From positions 186,001 through 250,000 of the forward strand of contig NZ_FNNJ01000004.1 in NCBI RefSeq assembly GCF_900106565.1: a stretch of DNA of 64,000 nucleotides, read 5' to 3'. The DNA comes from Lutibacter oricola. Its GTDB lineage: Bacteria > Bacteroidota > Bacteroidia > Flavobacteriales > Flavobacteriaceae. The translations under genes were made by a program, and so were the position numbers. Under the pieces are notes generated by a model. That model was not told the origin of the DNA. It made no database searches and saw only the letters and a list, made by a program, of their open reading frames with translations. This document shows, piece by piece, positions 17,722-26,311 of the stretch (the first letter of the stretch is position 1; each line of letters starts with the position of its first letter).

Positions 17722-18825
17722 TTATTTTTTCTTATATAATTCATCATTTTTACTGAAATATCCATCATTTGAATATGCATCATCGCTTACAGTTATACGG
17801 GCTGTTTTAAACCATACTTCAGTATAATTACCATCTTTATATTGTTTTTGAATATCACCACCGTGAGTTTCAGCTCCTGAACACCAATTTTTATTTATTT
17901 CAGGAGATTTTCCATTTGTTTGATTATAATTTCCTAGTTTAAAAAAACAACCTTCACTACTGTATGCTTCTGCGCGCTCTACACCGTCTTGACCAATTGG
18001 TACAAATAATTTTTTAGTTTGTTCAGGAATGTCTTCTTTAGTTGTATATTCTGATGCTATTATGTTTTTTGTAAATATTTTGGTTTCGTGTCCTTCACTT
18101 GTAAATATCAGGGTCATAATACCATTTTTAACATCTATTTCATAAGTAAATTCTTCACCTAAAGCAATTCCATCTGTAGGTTCTTCAGGATAAGTACTTA
18201 CATCTGTACCAACAACAGATAAGTCGTAGCCCCACACGGCTGTTGAAAAATCCCATCTTCCAGAATTATCGTCACCGTCTGTATTAATTTCATAATCCCA
18301 AAACACTGAGCCTTTGGTATGACCAGGAAATTTTTTGTAAAATATTTTAAGAGGTTCATTTTCGTGCCCATCAGCACTATGAATTTGACCTATAACTACG
18401 GAATAAGAAGCTGCTACACGTGCATCTCCAGTGACAGATACATTCATTACTTTTAATGTAGCTTTTAAATTTGCATTAGATGTTGGAGCCCACTTTTTTG
18501 ATTGTGCTAATTCGGTTCTAGTGTTGTTAGAAGTTCCGTGTGTATGACCCGCATTTGGCGTTTTAAATACAACCCAGTTGTTTTTACCATCGTTATTGGT
18601 GTAAAAAAAATCTTTATTTTCAAAATTATTTGCAATACCTGCATTTGAACCATCACCTAAAATTAATTTCCAATGATCAAAAAATGGTATAACATCACTT
18701 GCGTAAACTGTTTTTACAGCTTCATTTTCTTTCGTTTTTTTTACTTCATCTTTACAGCTATTAAGTGTTAGGAAAACTCCAAGAATTAGTAGCGTAGTTA
18801 CAGGTTTGAAAATTTTGTTTTTCAT
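17722..18825 (-). CDS. PL7 family alginate lyase, lipoprotein
   Basis: A 367-residue polysaccharide lyase with a lipobox (LNSC, Cys24), so probably anchored in the outer membrane or inner leaflet. The three PL7 signatures are present: RTEL (103-106), QIH (147-149) and FFKLGNYNQ (294-302), the last carrying the catalytic Tyr300. PL7 enzymes cleave alginate by beta-elimination. In this family QIH rather than QVH is generally linked to guluronate-containing substrates. A frame extension to ATG 18846 exists, but ATG 18825 gives a normal lipoprotein signal. It follows the GntR gene closely in the operon. Confidence 0.92.
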   Translation of the reverse strand: MKNKIFKPVTTLLILGVFLTLNSCKDEVKKTKENEAVKTVYASDVIPFFDHWKLILGDGSNAGIANNFENKDFFYTNNDGKNNWVVFKTPNAGHTHGTSNNTRTELAQSKKWAPTSNANLKATLKVMNVSVTGDARVAASYSVVIGQIHSADGHENEPLKIFYKKFPGHTKGSVFWDYEINTDGDDNSGRWDFSTAVWGYDLSVVGTDVSTYPEEPTDGIALGEEFTYEIDVKNGIMTLIFTSEGHETKIFTKNIIASEYTTKEDIPEQTKKLFVPIGQDGVERAEAYSSEGCFFKLGNYNQTNGKSPEINKNWCSGAETHGGDIQKQYKDGNYTEVWFKTARITVSDDAYSNDGYFSKNDELYKKK

Positions 18826-18853
18826 TGTATTATATTTTGGTTTCATTTATATC

Positions 18854-19549
18854 TTAGTTTTCAATGTGTTTTTTTAATTTAAAAAAGTGGTCACTCATCA
18901 TTTTTGTTGCTAATTCAGGATTTTTAGCTTCTATTGCTAAATAAATGTCTTCGTGTTTTTTTATTTCAGAAATAGCAATATCACCTTCACAAACTGTATC
19001 TCTATCGTAAGTTGCAAGAATAGGAGGAGTTATTAACAGCATTAATGAAACCATTGTACTGTTTTTACTAGCTTTGGCAATTGCCAAATGAAATAATAAA
19101 TCTTCCTCTAAATAATCATCTCCAATAGAAATTTTAGCTTTAAAAGCATTTAAAGCTTTCTTTATCTGTTTTAAATCAGCACTAGTTCTTCTTTGTGATG
19201 CCAAGCCAACTGTTTTTAATTCTAATGAAATTCGGGTTTCTACAAGTTCGTTAAACGAAGGAGCGTCTAAAGAAATTATTTCATCTATCATACCATTAAA
19301 ACCAACTAAACCAATTGCTAGTATAGTGCCGCTTTGAGACATCGATTTTAACACACCATAAAATTCAAGCCTTCTTATAGCTTCTCTAATATGATTTCTT
19401 TTAACACCAAATTTTTCAGACATTATTCTTTCAGAAGGTAATTTATCACCACGCTCTAAATTTTTAGCGTTAATTAAATTACGAATCTTAATAATCACCT
19501 CATTTTGCAAAAGTCTATTTGCATTTTCATCTATTAGGCTTATTTTCAT
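18854..19549 (-). CDS. FadR-subfamily GntR transcriptional regulator
   Basis: A 231-residue regulator. Residues 10-80 are the winged helix of GntR proteins (GDKLPSERIMSEKFGVKRN then HIREAIRRLEFYGVL). Residues 95-225 are an all-helical FCD effector domain (VETRISLELKTVGLA; DDYLEEDLLFHLAIAKASKN). FCD regulators sense carboxylates such as uronates, gluconate or their keto-deoxy derivatives. It lies inside the operon it probably represses: two palindromes of GntR type overlap the promoter at 22767-22799, one close to the UxuR/ExuR operator. Confidence 0.92.
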   Translation of the reverse strand: MKISLIDENANRLLQNEVIIKIRNLINAKNLERGDKLPSERIMSEKFGVKRNHIREAIRRLEFYGVLKSMSQSGTILAIGLVGFNGMIDEIISLDAPSFNELVETRISLELKTVGLASQRRTSADLKQIKKALNAFKAKISIGDDYLEEDLLFHLAIAKASKNSTMVSLMLLITPPILATYDRDTVCEGDIAISEIKKHEDIYLAIEAKNPELATKMMSDHFFKLKKHIEN

Positions 19550-19569
19550 TTTTTACTAATTAGTTTGGT

Positions 19570-20844
19570 TTAAAAATATTCCGTAAGTGCTAAAATTCCA
19601 TTGTAAGAAATTACTAAAGAAAAGAACAATGCAGCATACATACCAATATATACACCTATACTTGTTTTGTATTCTTTCATAACTTTTTTATTGCTTAGCA
19701 TAAGTATAATTCCAAGTATTACAATTGGTAATACAAAAACATTAAATACTTGCGATAAAATTTGAATTTCAATTGGGTTTGCTCCAAATGCAGGGCCTAT
19801 TAATGCAACTAAACAAGCTATGGCTGTAATAATTCTAAATTGTTTTGAATTGGTATCTAAAGTTCCAGATTGGTAATCAGCTATTAATAAAGGAGCTATT
19901 AATAAACAAGGAAATATAGAGGATAACCCAGCACTTAATGCACCAAAAAAGAAAATGGTAACGGCCCATTTACCTGCAACAGGTTCTAATGTGTTTGCCA
20001 TATCTAAAACTTGAGTAACAGCTTTACCTTCATAAAACAATGCTCCAGCTGCAACAGCCATTATAACACCACTAATAACAAAAATTAAAATTGCAGCTGT
20101 AATGGAATCTTTTTTTTGTTGATCTAAATTTTTAATGGTCCAGCCTTTTCCTTTTACAAATAAAGGGCGAGATAAAAATGTAGCTGAAGCCATAGTTGTG
20201 CCAACAAATGCGGCAACCAACATTTTGCCTCCAGGAATGTCTGGTATAGTTGGTATTAACCCTTTAATAACATCTACAGGTAATGGTTGAACAAAGAATA
20301 ATGAAAGTAAAAAAGATAGCCCCATTAACGTTACAAATATGACTAATATTTTTTCAAAAAAAGTGTATTTACCAACTAGCATTAATAAGTAAAAAGTAAC
20401 AATTATAATTACAGCTGTTATTAATACTGTTTCATATTTATAGGTTGCTAGAGTTTCAAAATTTAGAGCTAGAATTTCAAATATTATGTTTGAGGATATA
20501 CCTAAAATACCCATTAACGAATTCCATTGTCCAAATGTAATACCAACAATAATAAGTATGGCTAAAATTTTACCGAATTTTAAATGTTTTTTGAAACCAT
20601 AAAGTGCAGTTTCACCTGTAATTAAGGCGTAATTTCCGTAGGCAAACATTAAAATACCAGAAAATGTACAACTTAATAATAGCACCCATAATAATTGCAT
20701 ATTAAACTTGCTTCCTGCAACAATCATAGACGTTACACTACCAGTACCTATGGTATAACCAATGGCAAAAATACCAGGGCCAAATGCTAAAACTATTGCA
20801 ATTATTTTTTGAAGTAAAGATTTTTTGTTTTCAGTTGAAGCCAT
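19570..20844 (-). CDS. Nramp-fold transporter lacking the metal-binding motifs
   Basis: A 424-residue membrane protein with about 11 hydrophobic helices and the Nramp/LeuT-like layout. The opening (FGPGIFAIGYTIGTGSVTSM, 21-40) aligns with Nramp TM1, but the metal-binding DPGN is replaced by roughly IGTG (32-35). In TM6 the canonical MPH is replaced in VGTTMASATFLSR (214-226). The protein therefore probably does not carry Mn2+ or Fe2+. It sits 3 bases after the gluconokinase/6PGDH stop and upstream of the GntR and alginate lyase genes. Uptake of an organic acid such as a uronate or gluconate is a reasonable inference. Databases may label it a divalent metal transporter. Confidence 0.85.
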   Translation of the reverse strand: MASTENKKSLLQKIIAIVLAFGPGIFAIGYTIGTGSVTSMIVAGSKFNMQLLWVLLLSCTFSGILMFAYGNYALITGETALYGFKKHLKFGKILAILIIVGITFGQWNSLMGILGISSNIIFEILALNFETLATYKYETVLITAVIIIVTFYLLMLVGKYTFFEKILVIFVTLMGLSFLLSLFFVQPLPVDVIKGLIPTIPDIPGGKMLVAAFVGTTMASATFLSRPLFVKGKGWTIKNLDQQKKDSITAAILIFVISGVIMAVAAGALFYEGKAVTQVLDMANTLEPVAGKWAVTIFFFGALSAGLSSIFPCLLIAPLLIADYQSGTLDTNSKQFRIITAIACLVALIGPAFGANPIEIQILSQVFNVFVLPIVILGIILMLSNKKVMKEYKTSIGVYIGMYAALFFSLVISYNGILALTEYF

Positions 20845-20847
20845 AGT

Positions 20848-22749
20848 TTAATTATTTTTCCAGTTAGTATGATAGAATTTTTTTGAAGGATCATTTACTT
20901 TTTGATAGGTATGAGCACCAAAATAGTCTCGCTGTGCTTGTATTAGATTAGCAGATGAATTTGCTATTGCAAAACTGTTTAAAAAATTAATAGATTCACT
21001 AAAATTTGGAATCGGTAATTCATTTAAAATACATTCAGCAACTACTTTTTTAGCAGTTGGTTTTAATGTTTTTATTTTTTGAATTATCTCATCATTAGTA
21101 AACAAGTTATTGGTTGTTTTAAACACCGTAACTAGCTCTACCATTAAATCCGATTTTATAATACAGCCATTAGTCCATATTCTAGATAGTTCGCTTAAAT
21201 TTAATTCCCATTTGTAATTGTTAGAAGCTTCTTGAATTAATTTAAACCCTTGATAATGATTAATAATTCTAGCAAATTGATAAGTTTTTAAAATATCTTC
21301 AACAGTTATATTTAGGCTAAAATTATTATTTGATTCAAAATTTTGATGAGCAGTAATTCGTTCTTCTTTATAAAATGAAGTGTAACGAGCAAATAAGGCA
21401 GTAGCAATCATAGTGCTTGGTACACCTAACTGAGCAGTTGCTATGGTTGTCCAGTTTCCTGTTCCTTTATTACCAGCTTTATCCATTATGTTGTTAACTA
21501 ACCAATCTTCACCTTCTTTAGTTCTTAAAATATCAATAGTTATTTCTAGTAAATAACTATTAGTCGTCTCTTTCCAAGATTCTAAAATATCGGCTATTTC
21601 ATCAGGGTTATTACCTAAAGCTTTTAGCATTACAAAAGCTTCGGCCAATAATTGCATTTCTACATATTCAATACCATTATGAACCATTTTTACAAAATGC
21701 CCACTTCCTTCATTTCCAATGTGAGTACAACAAGGCAAATTATTAGCATCTTTAGCTGCAATAGCTTCTAAAAAAGGTTGAATATTTTTATATATTTTTT
21801 TGTTACAACCAGGCATAATAGATGGTCCTTTTAAGGCTCCTTCTTCACCACCAGAAACACCAGTTCCAACAAAATGAATGTTTTTAGATTCTAAATATTT
21901 GAATCGTTCTTTTGTTTTATTGTAATTAGAGTTTCCACCATCTATTAAAATATCTCCAGCGTCTAAAAAAGGTAAAATATCTTCAATAACAGAATCAACA
22001 ATATTTCCAGCATTAACCATAAGCATAATTTTTCGTGGTTTTTGCAATGAATTAACAAAAGGTTCTATTGAATCAAATGGATTAGCAGATGATAATTCTT
22101 CAAATTCATTTTTAAAGTTTTTTGCAACATTTTCTTCTACACCTTCAACATGTCTATTAAAAAGGGAAATTTTAAACCCTTTGTTAGCTAGGTTTCTACT
22201 AAGGCTTTTACCCATAACTCCCAATCCAAACAAGCCAAATTCAGATTTATTTAATAGTTCTTTTTTTATCATTTTTACAATATTGTTAGGTGTTAAATTT
22301 ATGTCTATATCTATGGCGTTTTTTGGTTCTTCTAAAATATCAAATTGAGATTTTAACAAATCAGAATTCATAAAATGCCCCTTGCGATTATTTATACGTT
22401 CAGTTATTTGTTTAAAAGAACCGTTTAGAAAAACCCATTTTGTGTAATGTTTTATGTCTTCATTTAAAATATCACGGTATTTTTCTTTTAATGCAGAACA
22501 TACTATAACGCAACCTTCTTTATTTGTCAATTGTTTTATAGCTAGCTTGTTTAAGGTTTGTAACCAACCAAATCTGTCATTGTCATTTAAAGGTTTTCCT
22601 TTTGACATTTTTAAAATATTTTCTTCTGGATGAAAGTCATCTCCATCGAAAAAAGGAATATGTAACTCTTTAGATAATAAGTCTCCAATAGTGCTTTTAC
22701 CAACACCTGAAACTCCCATAATAAATATAATATTGGTCTCTTTTTTCAT
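20848..22749 (-). CDS. Bifunctional gluconokinase / 6-phosphogluconate dehydrogenase fusion
   Basis: The 633-residue fusion has a complete GntK-type kinase at residues 1-165 (P-loop MGVSGVGKST, FFDGDDFHPEENILKMSKGK, VCSALKEKYR) and a complete decarboxylating 6-phosphogluconate dehydrogenase from about 170 to 633 (FGLFGLGVMGKSLSRNLA, GTGVSGGEEGALKGPSIMPG, HNGIEY, DKAGNKGTGNWT). Together they would turn gluconate into ribulose 5-phosphate in one polypeptide, with ATP use and NAD(P)H plus CO2 release. Both halves have normal length and no missing motifs. It is the first gene of the operon, three bases from the transporter. Confidence 0.93.
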   Translation of the reverse strand: MKKETNIIFIMGVSGVGKSTIGDLLSKELHIPFFDGDDFHPEENILKMSKGKPLNDNDRFGWLQTLNKLAIKQLTNKEGCVIVCSALKEKYRDILNEDIKHYTKWVFLNGSFKQITERINNRKGHFMNSDLLKSQFDILEEPKNAIDIDINLTPNNIVKMIKKELLNKSEFGLFGLGVMGKSLSRNLANKGFKISLFNRHVEGVEENVAKNFKNEFEELSSANPFDSIEPFVNSLQKPRKIMLMVNAGNIVDSVIEDILPFLDAGDILIDGGNSNYNKTKERFKYLESKNIHFVGTGVSGGEEGALKGPSIMPGCNKKIYKNIQPFLEAIAAKDANNLPCCTHIGNEGSGHFVKMVHNGIEYVEMQLLAEAFVMLKALGNNPDEIADILESWKETTNSYLLEITIDILRTKEGEDWLVNNIMDKAGNKGTGNWTTIATAQLGVPSTMIATALFARYTSFYKEERITAHQNFESNNNFSLNITVEDILKTYQFARIINHYQGFKLIQEASNNYKWELNLSELSRIWTNGCIIKSDLMVELVTVFKTTNNLFTNDEIIQKIKTLKPTAKKVVAECILNELPIPNFSESINFLNSFAIANSSANLIQAQRDYFGAHTYQKVNDPSKKFYHTNWKNN

Positions 22750-22766
22750 TTATTCTATCTACTCTT

Positions 22767-22799
22767 AAATTGGTTAACCAGTTTGGGTACCCAAATATA
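22767..22799 (-). promoter_or_regulatory. Operon promoter with two adjacent palindromic operators
   Basis: The palindrome TTTGGGTACCCAAA (22782-22795) overlaps a minus-strand -7 box TATATTTG (22799-22792). A second dyad, AAATTGGTTAACCAGTTT (22767-22784), abuts it on the transcribed side. From memory, the second matches the UxuR/ExuR consensus AAATTGGTATACCAATTT at 15 of 18 positions. Binding there would block initiation. The cognate factor is probably the GntR protein of this operon. Confidence 0.65.
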
Positions 22800-22893
22800 T
22801 GTTATTTAAATTTAAAAAGAGCTTAAAAATAGAATTATTATAAATGTTTTGTTTTGAGGTTGTTAAATGGTGTTTTTAATTAAATAAAAAGAG

Positions 22894-22937
22894 TATAACA
22901 CAAAAAAAAGCTATTTACAGCTTTTTTTTGTGTTATA
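22894..22937. terminator. Terminator after M14 peptidase gene
   Basis: A perfect 19-base stem with a 6-base loop and long A/T tracts, 40 bases after the M14 stop on the minus strand, which also insulates the downstream operon promoter. Confidence 0.88.
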
Positions 22938-22976
22938 TACGATAAGAAAAAGTTGCCTATTTATGGCGTTGAAGGG

Positions 22977-25427
22977 TTAATTTAGAAAGATAGCATTTGC
23001 AAAAAACATCTTTCCATTTTCCCAAAAGGATCTAAATAAAGGATTGTCTACCATGTAAATAACGTTACCATTGCCAATATATTCACTTCCAAAAAGTAAG
23101 GAGTTTGGTATGTTTTTTAAAGCTTCGCTACCTGCAAAACCAGAAATATTTCTTGTGTTTTCAGAAAAATAGCCAATATTAATTCCATTTTCAAGTAATT
23201 GATACGATTTAGAGCTTAATTTTAAGCTGTTGTAATTATTTGAGTAACCAAAACCAAGAGGATGAGTATTATCAATTGTACTATTAAATATACTACCGGT
23301 AATCATATGTTCTATTTGAGTTCGATATTGCTCATTGTATGTTGGAGTAACTTCTTTTTTTATCTCCTTCTTTTTTAGTTTTAACGAGAATTCTTTTTTA
23401 TCTGCAAAATTGCTTAAAGAGCTGCCTATAGAAATTAATGTGCCACCATTTTTAGCGAATTCTGTAATTAGTTTAAATTGTTTTTCGTTAGCTCTAAATC
23501 CATTAGGAAGAATTAAAACATTATAACTAGAGAGGTTTGAGTATGCTAGATTATTCGAGTTTAAAACATTTAAAGGATATTTTAATTGCGTTTCAAAATA
23601 ATGCCAAATTTCACCAAAACTTAGCGATGAAGTACTTTTACCACCAATAACTGCTACTTTTTTAGGTTTTATTAATTGATAATTAGACGAGCCAAAATCA
23701 TTTCCTTTATCTACAAAACCTGTTAGAGCGGCTGTTAATTTTGCATTAGAATTATTAGCTATTTTTAGTAGTTCTTTATCAAAATTATCAATTCTAATGT
23801 TTTCACTTCTATTAATAATTAAAGTCCCTTGGTCGTAATTTTTACCATTAAGCGAAAATTTAGAATTCGAAAAACGAACATTGAATCCATTCTTTAATAA
23901 ATTACCTAGAAACAACGCGTCTTTTGTAGTATTCCAAGTTTTTATATAAGCTGTAGCTTTTGAGTTTAAATTATTTTTAATGTTTTTGTTAATTGATAAA
24001 ATAGATACTTTATTTAATTCAACTTCAGTAGAATAACAATCAATTCCGTAAGCATAAGGAAGACTCCAAGCAGTAATATCGTACGTGACAGAATCTACTA
24101 ATTTAGCTTCTGGTTCAAATAAAACTTTTACCATTTTTCCTTTTGGCTGGTTGGTTGGTATAATAATATCATTAGAAAAAATTTCGATACTTCTATTTTT
24201 TTCTAATTGGTAATCATAAGCTTTTACCTTAGTGCTTTCTGTTGTAAAATATGTTATTTCATGTTTAGTTAACAGTTTAAATAATGGCTCTAATTTATTT
24301 AAATTAGCTTTTAGAATATAGTTTTTAGTTTTAATTGAGCTGTTATTAAAGTAGTTTTTAAATTCACTCGTTAGCTTTTTAGCATTTTTTGAAGCAACTT
24401 CAACCGTAGATAAACCTGCAGTAGTATGGTGTGCAATTCTATCGAATAAGGTTAATTCTTGCCCGTTTTCAGTAATAATTCCTAAGCCAGCTTTTCCGTG
24501 CCCGGCTTGTTCGTAGGTCATACCAATAGCTCCCATATACGTTGGGTACGTATCGCCATAGCTTGGATAAAATAAATCGAAAGATTCTTTGGTAAAATAT
24601 CTCCAGCCTTCTTTATCAAAATATTTAGCGTGATTTTTACCTATTTCAATTTGAAAATCTCGTTGCCAATTGGTTATTATTTCATGAAAAGGCTCTGCAG
24701 CAGGAGGAAAGTAATAAGGGCTATTATAACCTTGCTCGTGAAAATCTACATGCACATGAGGCATCCAATTATTGTAAACCTTTAAGCGTTGTTGTGTTTC
24801 AACTTGTGTAGCCCAAGCCCAATCTCTATTTAAATCGAATAAATAATGGTTTGGTCTTCCAGAAGGCCAAGGTTCCTGGTGTTCAGTAACATTTGGGTTT
24901 GAGTTATAAGGTGTACTTTTGGTTTGGTTGTACCAATTTACATATCTATCTCTACCATCTGGATTTACACTTGGATCAATTATAACAACTGTATTATTTA
25001 ACCAATTAGTACTTGTAGTAACTAATTTATATAAAGTAAGCATTGCAGCCTCTGTAGCCGAAGCTTCGTTACCGTGAACATTGTAGCTTAACCATACTAT
25101 TCCAATATTTGTTGTTGGTTCACCATTTAAAATTCCAGTTCGTTTTAAGTTATCGGTTCTAATTTTATCTAAGTTTTTTATATTTTCTTCTGAAGAGATG
25201 TAAGAAATTATTAGTGGTCTATTTTCATTAGTAATACCATACTTTTTTACAATAACTTTAGAAGAGTTTGCACTTATATACTTAAAATAATCAACCACTT
25301 TATAGTTGCGTGTAAATGCCGTACCTAGTTCGTAACCTAAAAATTGCGACGGACTTTGAATTTTTTGTGCTTTAATTGAGAAGGTAATAAAAGCTAACAC
25401 TATAATTAGAACTAGATTTTTTTTCAT
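22977..25427 (-). CDS. M14 family zinc carboxypeptidase, secreted
   Basis: The 816-residue protein has a signal peptide (1-20) and an M14 peptidase domain. Zinc ligands are H118 and E121 (VHGNEAS), with the third in VHVDFHEQG (about 226-230). The substrate-binding Asn-Arg is in FDLNRDW (200-201). The C-terminal half contains a class I glutamine-amidotransferase-like domain (YNVLILPNGF, FAKNGGTLISIGSSL) found in many Bacteroidetes M14 proteins, without an obvious catalytic Cys. It probably degrades peptides in the periplasm or outside. It is monocistronic. Confidence 0.92.
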   Translation of the reverse strand: MKKNLVLIIVLAFITFSIKAQKIQSPSQFLGYELGTAFTRNYKVVDYFKYISANSSKVIVKKYGITNENRPLIISYISSEENIKNLDKIRTDNLKRTGILNGEPTTNIGIVWLSYNVHGNEASATEAAMLTLYKLVTTSTNWLNNTVVIIDPSVNPDGRDRYVNWYNQTKSTPYNSNPNVTEHQEPWPSGRPNHYLFDLNRDWAWATQVETQQRLKVYNNWMPHVHVDFHEQGYNSPYYFPPAAEPFHEIITNWQRDFQIEIGKNHAKYFDKEGWRYFTKESFDLFYPSYGDTYPTYMGAIGMTYEQAGHGKAGLGIITENGQELTLFDRIAHHTTAGLSTVEVASKNAKKLTSEFKNYFNNSSIKTKNYILKANLNKLEPLFKLLTKHEITYFTTESTKVKAYDYQLEKNRSIEIFSNDIIIPTNQPKGKMVKVLFEPEAKLVDSVTYDITAWSLPYAYGIDCYSTEVELNKVSILSINKNIKNNLNSKATAYIKTWNTTKDALFLGNLLKNGFNVRFSNSKFSLNGKNYDQGTLIINRSENIRIDNFDKELLKIANNSNAKLTAALTGFVDKGNDFGSSNYQLIKPKKVAVIGGKSTSSLSFGEIWHYFETQLKYPLNVLNSNNLAYSNLSSYNVLILPNGFRANEKQFKLITEFAKNGGTLISIGSSLSNFADKKEFSLKLKKKEIKKEVTPTYNEQYRTQIEHMITGSIFNSTIDNTHPLGFGYSNNYNSLKLSSKSYQLLENGINIGYFSENTRNISGFAGSEALKNIPNSLLFGSEYIGNGNVIYMVDNPLFRSFWENGKMFFANAIFLN

Positions 25428-25478
25428 CTATTTATTTTTTTTGAGTTTCAAATGTAATTAAATAAACTTTAATTAATG

Positions 25479-25509
25479 TTGTGTGCACTTATTAGAATGT
25501 ATAATTTTA
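25479..25509 (+). promoter_or_regulatory. Predicted promoter for Dph6-like gene
   Basis: TTG (25479-25481), a 20-base spacer, then TAATTTTA (25502-25509), which differs from the -7 consensus only in the last base. It overlaps the first codons of the longest frame, implying a later start. Confidence 0.5.
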
Positions 25510-25526
25510 CCATAAAATATTTAAAT

Positions 25527-26222
25527 TTGAAAAAAGCTTATTTTAACTGGAGTACAGGAAAGGATTCTGCCTTGGCATTTTATAAAATATTACAAAATAA
25601 AGATTATAACATTGGAAGTTTACTAACAACGGTGAACAAAAAATTTCAACGAGTTTCTATGCATGGTGTTCCAATTAGTTTATTAGACCAGCAAGCTAAA
25701 GAGCTAGGTTTACCATTGTATAAAATTGAGTTTCCAGAAGAGGTTTCTATGGAAAAATACAATGAAATAATGAAAGTTGGTATCGATAAACTTGTTCAAG
25801 AAGGATATAACTATTCGGTTTTTGGAGATATTTTTTTAGAAGATTTAAAAAAGTTTAGAGATGATAAATTAGCGGAACAAAATTTAGAAGGTGTTTATCC
25901 ACTTTGGAAAATAGACACTTCTGAAATAATAAAAGAATTCCTTTCTCTAGGTTTTAAAGCTATTACGGTAAGTGTAAATGCAAATTTATTAGACAAGAGT
26001 TTTGTTGGTAGAGTTATAGACAAACAGTTTATTAAAGATTTACCTGAAGGCGTTGATGTTTGTGGTGAAAATGGAGAGTTTCACACTTTTGTTTTTGATG
26101 GGCCAATATTTAAAAAACCTATTAATTTTGAAGTAGGAGATAAGGTTTTAAAAACTTACCCCGCAGAAGAGTCAGACACGTGGGACAATAGTTTTTGGTA
26201 CTGCGATTTACTTCCAAAGTAA
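25527..26222 (+). CDS. Dph6-like ATP-pyrophosphatase (diphthine-ammonia ligase family)
   Basis: The protein belongs to the DUF71/COG2102 branch of N-type ATP-pyrophosphatases. Its PP-loop reads NWSTGKDSALAFY near the N-terminus. Later motifs are MHGVP, FGDIFLEDLKKFRD, ANLLDKSFVGR and the C-terminal DVCGENGEFHTFVFDGP, which is diagnostic of the family. Eukaryotic Dph6 amidates diphthine on EF2; bacteria lack diphthamide, so the bacterial substrate is different and unknown. I prefer a TTG start at 25527 (231 aa) because the family begins at KKAYFNWS and the predicted promoter covers the ATGs at 25476 and 25497. This start is uncertain. Confidence 0.85.
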   Translation: MKKAYFNWSTGKDSALAFYKILQNKDYNIGSLLTTVNKKFQRVSMHGVPISLLDQQAKELGLPLYKIEFPEEVSMEKYNEIMKVGIDKLVQEGYNYSVFGDIFLEDLKKFRDDKLAEQNLEGVYPLWKIDTSEIIKEFLSLGFKAITVSVNANLLDKSFVGRVIDKQFIKDLPEGVDVCGENGEFHTFVFDGPIFKKPINFEVGDKVLKTYPAEESDTWDNSFWYCDLLPK

Positions 26223-26311
26223 AATTTAGTTAAAATACTGTTAGAAATTTTAGCGTGCTTCGACAAACAATGAAATTTGTTTACTTTTATAAAAATTAAT
26301 CTCATTAACTA

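Noticed and set aside
19570-20844. Divalent metal uptake transporter
   Set aside because: Fold fits Nramp, but the metal-coordinating DPGN and MPH motifs are absent.
22750-22976. Possible small RNA or short gene in the operon leader region
   Set aside because: The stretch is explained by a promoter with operators and a terminator; no coding frame or conserved RNA fold was recognised.
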